Positions 1-5,237 of a stretch of 5,681 bases of DNA are shown piece by piece. The notes under the pieces were generated by a model that was given only the letters and a program-made list of their open reading frames with translations, made no database searches and was not told where the DNA came from. Source of the DNA: Planctomycetota bacterium (GTDB lineage: Bacteria > Planctomycetota > Phycisphaerae > SM23-33 > FEN-1343); the NCBI GenBank assembly GCA_013203365.1, contig JABMQG010000364.1, positions 1 to 5,681 of the forward strand, in the 5' to 3' direction. The translations under genes were made by a program, and so were the position numbers. Positions within the stretch are counted from its first letter, which is position 1. Every line of letters begins with the position of its first letter.

Positions 1-174
1 ACCGGTAACGCCGGCGGAACCATCAAGGGTTCGATCATCTGTTACGGCGACACCGAATTGGCTATCTGGGGCAGCAGTTTTGTCCGGATCGACCAGAGCG
101 AATGCAATACGGTGCCGGCCGGCTTTAAGCATCCGGTCATCCTGGTTCCATTGGCGGAAACTTACGCCGAATAG
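1..174 (+). CDS. C-terminal fragment of an unidentified protein
   Basis: An open frame enters from the left edge and ends at a TAG at 172..174, giving 57 visible residues. I do not recognise the family. The visible part is rich in Gly, Ile, Val and Thr, in short hydrophobic runs separated by Gly/Asp/Ser turns (for example G-S-I-I-C-Y-G-D and A-I-W-G-S-S-F-V-R-I-D). This suggests beta strands, as in secreted beta-helix or pilus-associated proteins, but that is inference. There are two cysteines (residues 14 and 35 of the fragment), and the end is P-L-A-E-T-Y-A-E. Codon use resembles the confident genes nearby, and the reading ends shortly before an inverted repeat, which supports a real gene end. 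The start and N-terminal domains lie outside the window. Confidence 0.6.
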   Translation, partial: TGNAGGTIKGSIICYGDTELAIWGSSFVRIDQSECNTVPAGFKHPVILVPLAETYAE

Positions 175-188
175 ACAAACAGGCATGG

Positions 189-215
189 ATCTGCTACGAT
201 ATCTCCGTAGCAGAT
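189..215. repeat. perfect 10-bp inverted repeat (hairpin or operator)
   Basis: ATCTGCTACG (189..198) is exactly mirrored by CGTAGCAGAT (206..215) around a 7-nt centre. It starts 14 bp after the stop of the left-edge gene, where a terminator hairpin would be expected. However, no T-run follows the stem directly; the nearest, TTTTT, is at 230..234. The right arm ends on the first base of a TATAAT hexamer at 215..220. It could therefore be an operator overlapping a promoter for the gene at 247, or an RNA hairpin at the 3' end of the preceding transcript. The sequence does not decide between these. Confidence 0.6.
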
Positions 216-220
216 ATAAT
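215..220 (+). promoter_or_regulatory. possible -10 hexamer (TATAAT) for the gene at 247
   Basis: An exact TATAAT sits 26 bp upstream of the ATG at 247. No recognisable -35 hexamer lies 16 to 18 bp upstream; that position falls inside the inverted repeat (TGCTAC at 17-bp spacing). There is no TGn extended -10 either. If used, transcription would begin near 227 and leave a leader of about 20 nt. It would be an activator-dependent promoter or one blocked by a protein on the repeat, or it is chance. Confidence 0.3.
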
Positions 221-234
221 GGTCCTGCCTTTTT

Positions 235-240
235 AAGGAG
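235..240 (+). promoter_or_regulatory. Shine-Dalgarno AAGGAG for the gene at 247
   Basis: AAGGAG ends 6 nt before the ATG at 247. It is a strong, well-spaced ribosome binding site and fixes this start codon. Confidence 0.8.
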
Positions 241-246
241 CCTGCC

Positions 247-1209
247 ATGCTAGAGAAGCGAGTTAATGGATTTGTCGGCCGCCTGGCGTTTGAAACCCTG
301 GAGTCGCGTTTGTTGTTGAGTGCCGGTATCGACCTGGCCCCAGGCGGGCCTGCGGTTGTTCAAGCGGATTCGGCCATCGTGATATTGCAGGCGGCAGTAG
401 AGCAAGCCAACGAGGCGCCCGTAATCGAGCACGTCGCGCCTGCCTCCTGGCCGGTTGGGCAGGACCTGTCGCTGGAAGTCCGTGCGATCGACACCACAAA
501 CCGATTGAGCGCGATCCACCTGTATTATCGCGTTCAAGGCGCCCAGACGTGGCTCTCGCAGGACGTGTGGTTTTTCGGGGGCGGACCTACGGATACCACC
601 GAGGTCTTCGTCCTGCCTGGCAGTGAGGTCGTTTCCCCGGCCATCGAATACTACATCGAGGCCGTCGACGACCAGGGGCTCAGCGGCTTCTGGCCCGGCA
701 GCGGGGCGGAGAATCCCTACGTGCTGGCCATCGTGTCCGAAACCATCGAGGCGCAAGTCGATATCGGGATCCAAACGCTCAATCTGGCCAGCAAGGGCAA
801 GTGGATCACCGTCTTAATCGAGTTCCCGGCCGACAGCGGCGTCAGCGTTGAAGATGTCAGTCTTGAAAGCCTCTCGCTTAACGGCGTGCCGGCTGTTACG
901 AACACCAAGTACGGGTTCGTGAAGCATCCGAGGCTTGTAGATCGTGACGGCGATGGCCTGGTCGAATTGATGGTCAAGTTTGATCGCAAAGCCGTCTTGG
1001 CCACCTTGACACTAGGCGAGGATGTTGAGCTGGAGTTGGCTGGCTTGGCAGGCGGAGTGTCTTTCCAGGGAACCGACACGGTCCAGGTTATTACGCCCAA
1101 GCACAAAGCGGCAGGGGGTCAAAACCAGGCGCCGAAGAAGTCCCAACAAATCCGCTACACCACAAAAATGCTGCGAAAACTCCACCAGGCGGCGATGCAC
1201 CAGGCATAG
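247..1209 (+). CDS. LEPR-XLL-type secreted/surface protein with Ig-like and D-x-D-G-D-G modules
   Basis: This is a 320-residue protein of unknown function. Residues 15-27 (F-E-T-L-E-S-R-L-L-L-S-A-G) match the pattern of the LEPR-XLL N-terminal domain, which is found on planctomycete-type surface proteins. The usual L-E-P-R is L-E-S-R here, and there is no ordinary Sec signal peptide with a long hydrophobic core. Residues about 58-163 look like an Ig/fibronectin-like beta sandwich (Y-Y-R-V...W, F-V-L-P-G-S-E-V, I-E-Y-Y-I-E-A-V-D-D-Q-G). Residues about 171-283 form a second beta module of the kind with L-N-L-A-S-K-G-K-W-I-T-V and D-R-D-G-D-G-L-V-E-L-M-V-K-F. Its Asp-rich loop (232-237) could bind calcium, which is inference. 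Residues 284-320 form a basic Gln/His-containing tail without any Asp or Glu. Many LEPR-XLL proteins are far larger. The gene converges on recA with a 10-bp gap and no terminator between them. The gene call and start are secure; location and role are inferred. Confidence 0.85.
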   Translation: MLEKRVNGFVGRLAFETLESRLLLSAGIDLAPGGPAVVQADSAIVILQAAVEQANEAPVIEHVAPASWPVGQDLSLEVRAIDTTNRLSAIHLYYRVQGAQTWLSQDVWFFGGGPTDTTEVFVLPGSEVVSPAIEYYIEAVDDQGLSGFWPGSGAENPYVLAIVSETIEAQVDIGIQTLNLASKGKWITVLIEFPADSGVSVEDVSLESLSLNGVPAVTNTKYGFVKHPRLVDRDGDGLVELMVKFDRKAVLATLTLGEDVELELAGLAGGVSFQGTDTVQVITPKHKAAGGQNQAPKKSQQIRYTTKMLRKLHQAAMHQA

Positions 1210-1219
1210 AACGATCGAA

Positions 1220-2290
1220 CTATTTGCTGGTTTCCTCGCCGTGGGCGGCGAGTATGGCATTACGGATTTCGTCGACCAGATCCGGTTTGTCGGCCATGAA
1301 GGCCTTGGCGTTTTCGCGGCCTTGCCCGAGCCTGACGTCGCCGAATGAGTACCATGCGCCCTGTTTCTGCACGATGTCCATCGCTGCGCCGAGGTCGATC
1401 AAGTCACCCGAGGTGCTGATTCCGTCTGCGAACATAATGTCGAACTCCGCGCTGCGGAACGGCGGGGCGCACTTGTTCTTGACCACACGTGCCCTCACGT
1501 GGGAGCCAACCGTCTCGTCGCCTTCCTTGATGTTGCCGATCCGGCGGATATCAATCCGGACGGAACTGTAGAACTTCAGCGCCCGCCCGCCTGGGGTCGT
1601 CTCCGGATTGCCGAACATCACGCCGATCTTCTCGCGAAGCTGGTTGATGAAGATGACACAGGTTCGGCTCTTGGAGATTGCGCCGGTGAGCTTTCGCATT
1701 GCCTTGCTCATCAGTCTGGCCTGAAGCCCAACCTGCATATCGCCCATCTCCCCTTCGATTTCGGCCCTCGGAATGAGGGCCGCGACCGAGTCGATCACGA
1801 TCACTCCGACGGCGTTGGAATGGACGAGCATCTCGCATATTTCAAGAGCCTGCTCCCCGCTGTCGGGTTGGCTTATAAGGAGGTTTTCCAGGCTTACGCC
1901 GAGCTTGCGGCACCACGTCGGGTCCAGCGCATGCTCGGCGTCGATATACGCCGCCACGCTGCCTGCTTTTTGGGCATTGGCGACCACGTGCAGCGCCAGC
2001 GTGCTCTTGCCGGAGCTTTCCGGCCCGAACAATTCGCATATTCGCCCGGCCGGCATACCTTTGCCGCCCAGGGCCAGGTCCAGACTCAGCGCGCCGGTAG
2101 GTATGCCCTTGAGCCCTTCCATTACCGAGTGATTGGCCATGTTCATGATGCTGCCGACCCCGAAGCTTTTCTCGATCTGTTTGACTGCGGCATCGAGGGC
2201 CCTTTCTCGTACTGACGAGCCGGCCGGCCCTTGCGGGTCTGTCGCCAATGATTCTTTTTCGTTGACCGTCTTTTTCGCCTTCTTCGCCAT
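1220..2290 (-). CDS. recA: Recombinase RecA
   Basis: RecA is the cytoplasmic DNA-dependent ATPase that forms filaments on single-stranded DNA, performs strand exchange in homologous recombination and triggers LexA self-cleavage. All hallmarks are present in 356 residues: Walker [10 protein letters not shown] (89-97), the Y-I-D-A-E-H-A-L-D segment with the catalytic Glu (119), Walker B V-I-V-I-D (163-167), loop L1 around E-G-E-M-G-D (179-184), and loop L2 from N-Q-L-R-E-K-I-G-V (216-224) to P-G-G-R-A-L-K-F (233-240). The N-terminus is about 20 residues longer than in E. coli RecA and Lys-rich (M-A-K-K-A-K-K). The C-terminus is short (G-E-E-T-S-K) and lacks the long acidic tail of E. coli. The start is supported by AGGGAG 7 nt upstream. 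No intein or frameshift is visible. The gene lies downstream of thpR on the same strand, across a 229-bp spacer with dyad elements that suggest its own regulation. No recX or lexA is in the window. Confidence 0.98.
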   Translation of the reverse strand: MAKKAKKTVNEKESLATDPQGPAGSSVRERALDAAVKQIEKSFGVGSIMNMANHSVMEGLKGIPTGALSLDLALGGKGMPAGRICELFGPESSGKSTLALHVVANAQKAGSVAAYIDAEHALDPTWCRKLGVSLENLLISQPDSGEQALEICEMLVHSNAVGVIVIDSVAALIPRAEIEGEMGDMQVGLQARLMSKAMRKLTGAISKSRTCVIFINQLREKIGVMFGNPETTPGGRALKFYSSVRIDIRRIGNIKEGDETVGSHVRARVVKNKCAPPFRSAEFDIMFADGISTSGDLIDLGAAMDIVQKQGAWYSFGDVRLGQGRENAKAFMADKPDLVDEIRNAILAAHGEETSK

Positions 2291-2297
2291 TAAGGGT

Positions 2298-2303
2298 CTC
2301 CCT
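2298..2303 (-). promoter_or_regulatory. Shine-Dalgarno AGGGAG for recA
   Basis: Read on the minus strand, AGGGAG lies 7 nt before the recA ATG (2290..2288). It supports translation of the Lys-rich N-terminal extension rather than an internal start. Confidence 0.75.
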
Positions 2304-2350
2304 GCGCCAGCAGCGCGATAGAACTGATGCTTTTTTTAAAAAGCCGGCTC

Positions 2351-2374
2351 CGATACAAGTGCAATACTGTATCG
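2351..2374. promoter_or_regulatory. 24-bp dyad upstream of recA, candidate SOS (LexA-type) operator
   Basis: CGATACA (2351..2357) is perfectly mirrored by TGTATCG (2368..2374) around a 10-bp centre, about 60 bp upstream of the recA start. recA is SOS-regulated in most bacteria, and LexA sites are dyads placed at this kind of position, so this is a reasonable candidate. It is not the E. coli-type CTGT-N8-ACAG box nor the Bacillus-type GAAC-N4-GTTC box. LexA recognition sites differ widely between phyla, so the motif itself cannot confirm the function. No convincing -35/-10 pair can be assigned around it. Confidence 0.45.
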
Positions 2375-2376
2375 TC

Positions 2377-2398
2377 ATGTGCATCGGCAAATGTACAT
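2377..2398. promoter_or_regulatory. second, imperfect dyad upstream of recA
   Basis: ATGTGCAT (2377..2384) and ATGTACAT (2391..2398) form an inverted repeat with one mismatch per arm. Because ATGTACAT is self-complementary, they also form a direct repeat of ATGTRCAT. The element starts 2 bp beyond the neighbouring 24-bp dyad, so the two could be tandem sites for one or two regulators. A weak promoter overlaps this area on the minus strand: TTGCCG, a 17-bp spacer, then TACATT. I would not rely on it. Confidence 0.3.
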
Positions 2399-2453
2399 AT
2401 TTTGTTAGGGTACGGCAAGCTTTTCTCCAATAATTAATTTCAGCTTTCCGAAC

Positions 2454-2515
2454 GGCATGCCATACACCAGGGCCCTGACCCCGCGAAACCCCTTCGCTCA
2501 CTTGACACCGTGTAT
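2454..2515. repeat. palindrome-rich patch between thpR and recA
   Basis: This 62-bp stretch just after the thpR stop contains several short symmetric elements. They are GGCATGCC (2454..2461), AGGGCCCT (2469..2476), a GCGAA/TTCGC hairpin with a 5-nt loop (2483..2497), and an outer ATACAC/GTGTAT pair (2462..2467 with 2510..2515). Nested like this, it resembles a dispersed REP-like repeat or a complex 3'-end structure of the thpR transcript. No T-run follows on the minus strand, so it is not a standard intrinsic terminator. Whether it recurs elsewhere in the genome cannot be seen from here. Confidence 0.3.
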
Positions 2516-2519
2516 TCGA

Positions 2520-3083
2520 TTATCCCAACGGGCACGTCGCCAGCGGCGTATACATCGGGCCATGTGGGCCCAGTTTGCTGGCGTATACGACAATTTCGGA
2601 CGCCGACTGCACCCCGAAGTCCGTCTGTGCCGCTGCAACGATAGCACCGCAAAGCTGGGCGACGTTTCGTCCACCTTTTACCCGCCCAAGCGTCATGTGG
2701 GGTTGGAACCGGCGTCCTTCGGCCTTGAAACCTATCTCAGCATAGGCCTCTTCCAGAAGCCGGCTCAGCTTGGCCATTTGACCGCTGGGGTCCACGATGC
2801 CGATCCAGACCATTCGGATCTGGCCGTGGGCGGGGGCGCGGAGCACCTCGGCGACGGAGAAGTTGAAGGCCTCGACGCCGGCGGCGACCTCGGCGGCCAG
2901 CCGGCACACTTCAGGTAGCCCCTGGTCTGCCACGTCGCCGAGGAATTTCATTGTTACGTGCAATTGGCTTGGGACAGTCCACCGCACGGCGGCGTCGGCA
3001 TCAGCCAACTGCTGCTGCATCTTCGCCAATCGAGAACGGATAGTCTCGTCGAGGTCCAGGGCCAGAAAGGTTCGCGTTGGCAT
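2520..3083 (-). CDS. thpR: RNA 2',3'-cyclic phosphodiesterase (2'-5' RNA ligase family)
   Basis: This is a member of the 2H phosphoesterase superfamily (ThpR/LigT), cytoplasmic enzymes that open 2',3'-cyclic phosphate ends of RNA and can ligate 2'-5' bonds in vitro. Both catalytic H-x-T-x motifs are present: H-V-T-M at 42-45 (within L-H-V-T-M-K-F-L-G) and H-M-T-L at 129-132 (within P-H-M-T-L-G-R). The family-typical end is also there (Y-A-S-K-L-G-P-H-G-P-M-Y-T-P-L). The length of 187 residues is normal. I chose the ATG at 3083 because family members start just before the F-L-A-L-D-L strand. A TTG at 3119 would add 12 residues and overlap the kinase gene, which ends at 3109. Neither start has a good Shine-Dalgarno, so translational coupling to the kinase is likely. 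It is the last gene of the aldolase-kinase-thpR unit and precedes recA, as in the ligT-recA neighbourhoods of other bacteria. Confidence 0.93.
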   Translation of the reverse strand: MPTRTFLALDLDETIRSRLAKMQQQLADADAAVRWTVPSQLHVTMKFLGDVADQGLPEVCRLAAEVAAGVEAFNFSVAEVLRAPAHGQIRMVWIGIVDPSGQMAKLSRLLEEAYAEIGFKAEGRRFQPHMTLGRVKGGRNVAQLCGAIVAAAQTDFGVQSASEIVVYASKLGPHGPMYTPLATCPLG

Positions 3084-3108
3084 GTCTGAAATTGTCGATG
3101 GACAAAGC

Positions 3109-4068
3109 TCAATTGTCAATTGCTACGATATTCATCATCTGCGTGAACTGGCGGAACCGTGCTTCTATGTCGCACCGGCTGATCCGCCGGAGCTTATTCA
3201 GCGAGAAATCTTCCAGCTCCAGACTCGCGACCACCGCGCCGTAGGCCATGCCGGCCAGAAGCGTCTTGGGCTCCACACTGCCGACGGCCGCTAGGTGGCC
3301 CATCATGGCCCCGGCGAATGAGTCGCCCGCACCGGTGGGGTCGACCACTTTCGTGCATGGATAGGCAGGCAATGCGTAGACCTCCCCGCCGGTCAGCAGC
3401 AGGCAGCCGTGCTCGCCCTTCTTGACGACGACGAAACGTTTGACGGCCCGGGCCACCTTCTGCCCTGCGACGACGGTGTTTGACTCGCCGGTAAGTTGCC
3501 TGGCCTCGCTGTCGTTCAGCACCAGCCCGTCCAATCGTCCCAGCAGTGCCTCAAGTGCGTCGCGTTCGCTTTCGATCCACAGGTCCATCGTGTCGGCAAC
3601 CACCAGGGCCGGCTCGTCAAGCTGCCCCAGCAGCTGGGCCTGCAACGCCGGATGCGTGTTGGCCAGAAATACGTACCTGCTGTCGCGGAACGGGGCGGGG
3701 ATGACCGGCCCGGCTTCGCCGAGGACGCCCAGTTGCGTTTGGAGCGTGTCGCGATGGTTGACGTCGTCGTGGTATCGCCCGGCCCAGCGAAACGTCCGGG
3801 AGCCGGCGCGGATTTCCAAACCCTTAAGGTCGATGTTGCCTTGCCCTTGCAGCGGTGCGAGGAAACCCTCAGGCATATCGTCGCCGGCCACGGCCACGAA
3901 CCGCACGTCGGTAAAGAAGCTCGCCGCATAGGCGAAATAGACCGCCGAGCCGCCCAAGACATCCTCCACCCGGCCGGCAGGCGCCTCGACTGTGTCTATG
4001 CCGATACTGCCAGTGACCAACACTGCACTTGGTGCTTCGGTTTTCACTTTCGAGTTCTTGATTTTCAA
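3109..4068 (-). CDS. PfkB-family carbohydrate kinase (ribokinase-like)
   Basis: This ATP-dependent cytoplasmic kinase of the ribokinase/PfkB fold has 319 residues, a usual length. Visible motifs are V-L-G-G-S-A-V-Y-F-A near 37-46 (substrate-side Gly-Gly), L-N-D-S-E (184-188, the N-x-x-E motif), V-V-K-K-G-E-H-G (214-221), and the PfkB signature D-P-T-G-A-G-D-S-F-A-G (243-253) with D249 as the expected catalytic base. The phosphate acceptor is not determined. Adjacency to a KDPG-type aldolase makes 2-keto-3-deoxygluconate a candidate, but the central region (R-T-F-R-W-A-G-R-Y, N-H-R-D-T-L-Q-T) is not diagnostic to me, and ribose or nucleoside substrates remain possible. The start is weak: a TTG at 4068 with GGAG only 1 nt upstream. 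The nearest in-frame alternative is a GTG at 4047 with no ribosome site. It lies 41 bp after the aldolase stop and 25 bp before the thpR ATG, consistent with one operon. Confidence 0.93.
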   Translation of the reverse strand: MKIKNSKVKTEAPSAVLVTGSIGIDTVEAPAGRVEDVLGGSAVYFAYAASFFTDVRFVAVAGDDMPEGFLAPLQGQGNIDLKGLEIRAGSRTFRWAGRYHDDVNHRDTLQTQLGVLGEAGPVIPAPFRDSRYVFLANTHPALQAQLLGQLDEPALVVADTMDLWIESERDALEALLGRLDGLVLNDSEARQLTGESNTVVAGQKVARAVKRFVVVKKGEHGCLLLTGGEVYALPAYPCTKVVDPTGAGDSFAGAMMGHLAAVGSVEPKTLLAGMAYGAVVASLELEDFSLNKLRRISRCDIEARFRQFTQMMNIVAIDN

Positions 4069-4109
4069 TCTCCACGTTCCACGGCGTCTTGCCGGCCTGC
4101 AATCGTGGC

Positions 4110-4862
4110 TCAGCCCTGGTAGGGATTGAAACTGGCCTTGAAGCTATTCAGCGATTCTCGGATCAGCTCCGCATCGCCCGGGCGATTGGCCTTGGCTACC
4201 AACTCCAGCGGGGAGGACATGCCCAGCACGGGCGTAAAACCGGCCGACGAAATGGCTTGCTGATACTTCGGGCCCGTTTCGCGGTTGACCCCGCCGGTCG
4301 GCATGATGATTCGCCCGGCGTGTCTTTCCCTGACGTAAGGCGCCAGCAGGGCCTTGACGCCACCTGGACCGTGGGTGTCGGCCGGGAATACCTTGATGGC
4401 ATCAGGCTCCAGGCCATCGGGGCGTTCGATGAAGTATTGGAGCTCCGTTGGCGTAAAGACCGCCGGCGCACAGAAGACCTCGGCTTGCCGGCATAATTTC
4501 ACGAATTCCTGCCCCACGCCGTATCCGCCCATCACGTTGGCGGGGGCGACGACCAAGTCGAAGCCCATTTCAAAGGCAGCGTCCAGCTCCGCCGGATTAA
4601 TCACACTACCTACGCCCAGGATGAAAGGGTTGTAGGCCGGGCATTGCTCTCGCTTGCTCCTCAGCTCGGCCATAGCCTCCTTGATGATGCCAGCATCAAT
4701 TCTGAACGTGCACTCGGCCATGAAACCCGCCTGGTATACCAGCCACATCGTCGTGACCATGTGCTCGGGGGTCTTTACATGGTTCCTATTCATAACCACA
4801 ACGATGCCGCTCTTTCGGATAGCGGCGTCAACTCGCTTTCGGCTTCTTTTGTAAGCTGCCAT
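4110..4862 (-). CDS. KDPG/KHG-family class I aldolase
   Basis: This belongs to the Eda family of Schiff-base aldolases, which cleave 2-keto-3-deoxy-6-phosphogluconate or 4-hydroxy-2-oxoglutarate to pyruvate plus an aldehyde. Matches to the active site are A-E-C-T-F-R (E50 and R54, like E45 and R49 in E. coli), G-V-G-S-V (83-87, usual G-A-G-T-V), F-T-P-T-E (136-140), I-K-V-F-P-A with the Schiff-base lysine K157, and P-T-G-G-V-N (188-193). At 250 residues it is longer than the roughly 210 of typical members, with extra residues near 68-80 and a longer C-terminus. The usual phosphate-site G-G-S is L-G-M-S-S here (213-217), so a non-standard or non-phosphorylated substrate is possible. I therefore leave the symbol blank. 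The ATG at 4862 has AGAGG 8 nt upstream. It is the first gene of the aldolase-kinase-thpR unit. Confidence 0.88.
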   Translation of the reverse strand: MAAYKRSRKRVDAAIRKSGIVVVMNRNHVKTPEHMVTTMWLVYQAGFMAECTFRIDAGIIKEAMAELRSKREQCPAYNPFILGVGSVINPAELDAAFEMGFDLVVAPANVMGGYGVGQEFVKLCRQAEVFCAPAVFTPTELQYFIERPDGLEPDAIKVFPADTHGPGGVKALLAPYVRERHAGRIIMPTGGVNRETGPKYQQAISSAGFTPVLGMSSPLELVAKANRPGDAELIRESLNSFKASFNPYQG

Positions 4863-4870
4863 TTTCCTCG

Positions 4871-4875
4871 CCTCT
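4871..4875 (-). promoter_or_regulatory. Shine-Dalgarno AGAGG for the aldolase
   Basis: On the minus strand AGAGG is 8 nt upstream of the ATG at 4862, and a second GAGGA lies 3 nt upstream. Either way the start at 4862 is supported. Confidence 0.6.
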
Positions 4876-4907
4876 TAAAGTCTTAAAGAAAAGCTCTGGC
4901 CGTCTCT

Positions 4908-4922
4908 GCCGGCATCGCCGGC
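4908..4922. repeat. GCCGGC-ATC-GCCGGC hairpin in the aldolase leader
   Basis: Two copies of the self-complementary hexamer GCCGGC are separated by ATC. They can form a 6-bp GC stem in the transcript just downstream of the predicted leftward start site. No T-run follows in the direction of transcription, so it is more likely a leader structure, or chance in GC-rich DNA, than a terminator. Confidence 0.35.
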
Positions 4923-4932
4923 CCGATAGGCA

Positions 4933-4961
4933 ACCCTAGCAGACGGCATACAAACCGTCAA
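4933..4961 (-). promoter_or_regulatory. candidate promoter of the aldolase-kinase-thpR unit
   Basis: On the minus strand TTGACG (4961..4956, five of six bases matching TTGACA) is followed after exactly 17 bp by TAGGGT (4938..4933). TAGGGT is a weak -10, but it is preceded by TGC, giving an extended -10 (TGn). Transcription would start near 4926, leaving a leader of about 64 nt before the ATG at 4862. The assignment assumes a sigma-70-type consensus in this organism. Confidence 0.45.
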
Positions 4962-5031
4962 GAACGACGCCAGCAGTAACTTAGCATGGATTTGCATCTT
5001 GCTGGTCCGACTGTAGCGAGTATTCCATGGC

Positions 5032-5051
5032 TGCAGCCTGTGCGGGCTGCA
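5032..5051. repeat. 7-bp inverted repeat between the divergent genes
   Basis: TGCAGCC (5032..5038) and GGCTGCA (5045..5051) are perfect complements around a 6-nt centre. The element lies upstream of both divergent genes and could be an operator or a hairpin. No T-run follows on either side. Confidence 0.35.
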
Positions 5052-5224
5052 CTATCTGCAACAGCTTGCATAACAACTACTTATACGAGTTTCCAGTAAA
5101 GGGCCAGGCCTAATATGACGAAGCTATCCTTGTCGAGGCGCGTGATCAAATTGCCGGATTCGCGTTGCTGACCGGATGCTCGGATGGGGCCTCCTGTCAG
5201 CAATCTTGAAGAGACGGCAATTGC

Positions 5225-5230
5225 GGAGGG
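5225..5230 (+). promoter_or_regulatory. Shine-Dalgarno GGAGGG for the HD-domain gene
   Basis: GGAGGG lies 7 nt before the GTG at 5238. It is the strongest ribosome site in this region and decides the start in favour of GTG over the in-frame ATG at 5184. Confidence 0.6.
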
Positions 5231-5237
5231 TGTGTTT

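Larger units (their letters stand above)
4863..5237. other. 375-bp divergent intergenic region
   Basis: The region lies between the left-going aldolase and the right-going HD-domain gene. It holds the aldolase ribosome site, a tandem 8-bp repeat TCTTAAAG (4873..4888), a short GC hairpin, a candidate leftward promoter, another hairpin at 5032..5051 and the HD-gene ribosome site. It is less GC-rich than its flanks at about 5050..5100. No RNA gene or conserved small protein is recognisable. An 18-codon frame at 5115..5171 (ATG to TGA) has no ribosome site and is not called. Confidence 0.6.

Noticed and set aside
1209..1220. GAAC-GATC-GAAC between the convergent stop codons, resembling half sites of a Gram-positive LexA box
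   Set aside because: The half sites are direct, not inverted, and they lie between gene ends and not at a promoter.
1233..1250. CTCGCC/GGCGAG hairpin near the recA stop as a terminator
   Set aside because: It is inside the recA coding sequence (codons for A-A-H-G-E-E) and is followed by no T-run on either strand.
1499..2215. Long open frame (238 codons) opposite recA
   Set aside because: It lies wholly inside recA on the other strand. It arises from the GC-biased codon positions of recA and shows no recognisable domain or ribosome site.
2329..2344. GCTTTTT-TT-AAAAAGC palindrome before recA as an intrinsic terminator of the thpR unit
   Set aside because: The stem is almost all A-T with only two G-C pairs and a 2-nt centre, so it cannot form a stable terminator. 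It is better read as an AT-rich promoter-region tract.
3496..4122. Long open frame (208 codons) opposite the PfkB kinase
   Set aside because: It is a shadow frame of a confidently identified kinase, with low-complexity Arg/Gln/Val-rich content and no recognisable motif.
5115..5171. 18-codon frame M-T-K-L-S-L-S-R-R in the same frame as the HD gene, ended by TGA
   Set aside because: It has no Shine-Dalgarno and no known leader-peptide feature. It could hint at an interrupted longer N-terminus, but the GTG at 5238 has a far better ribosome site.
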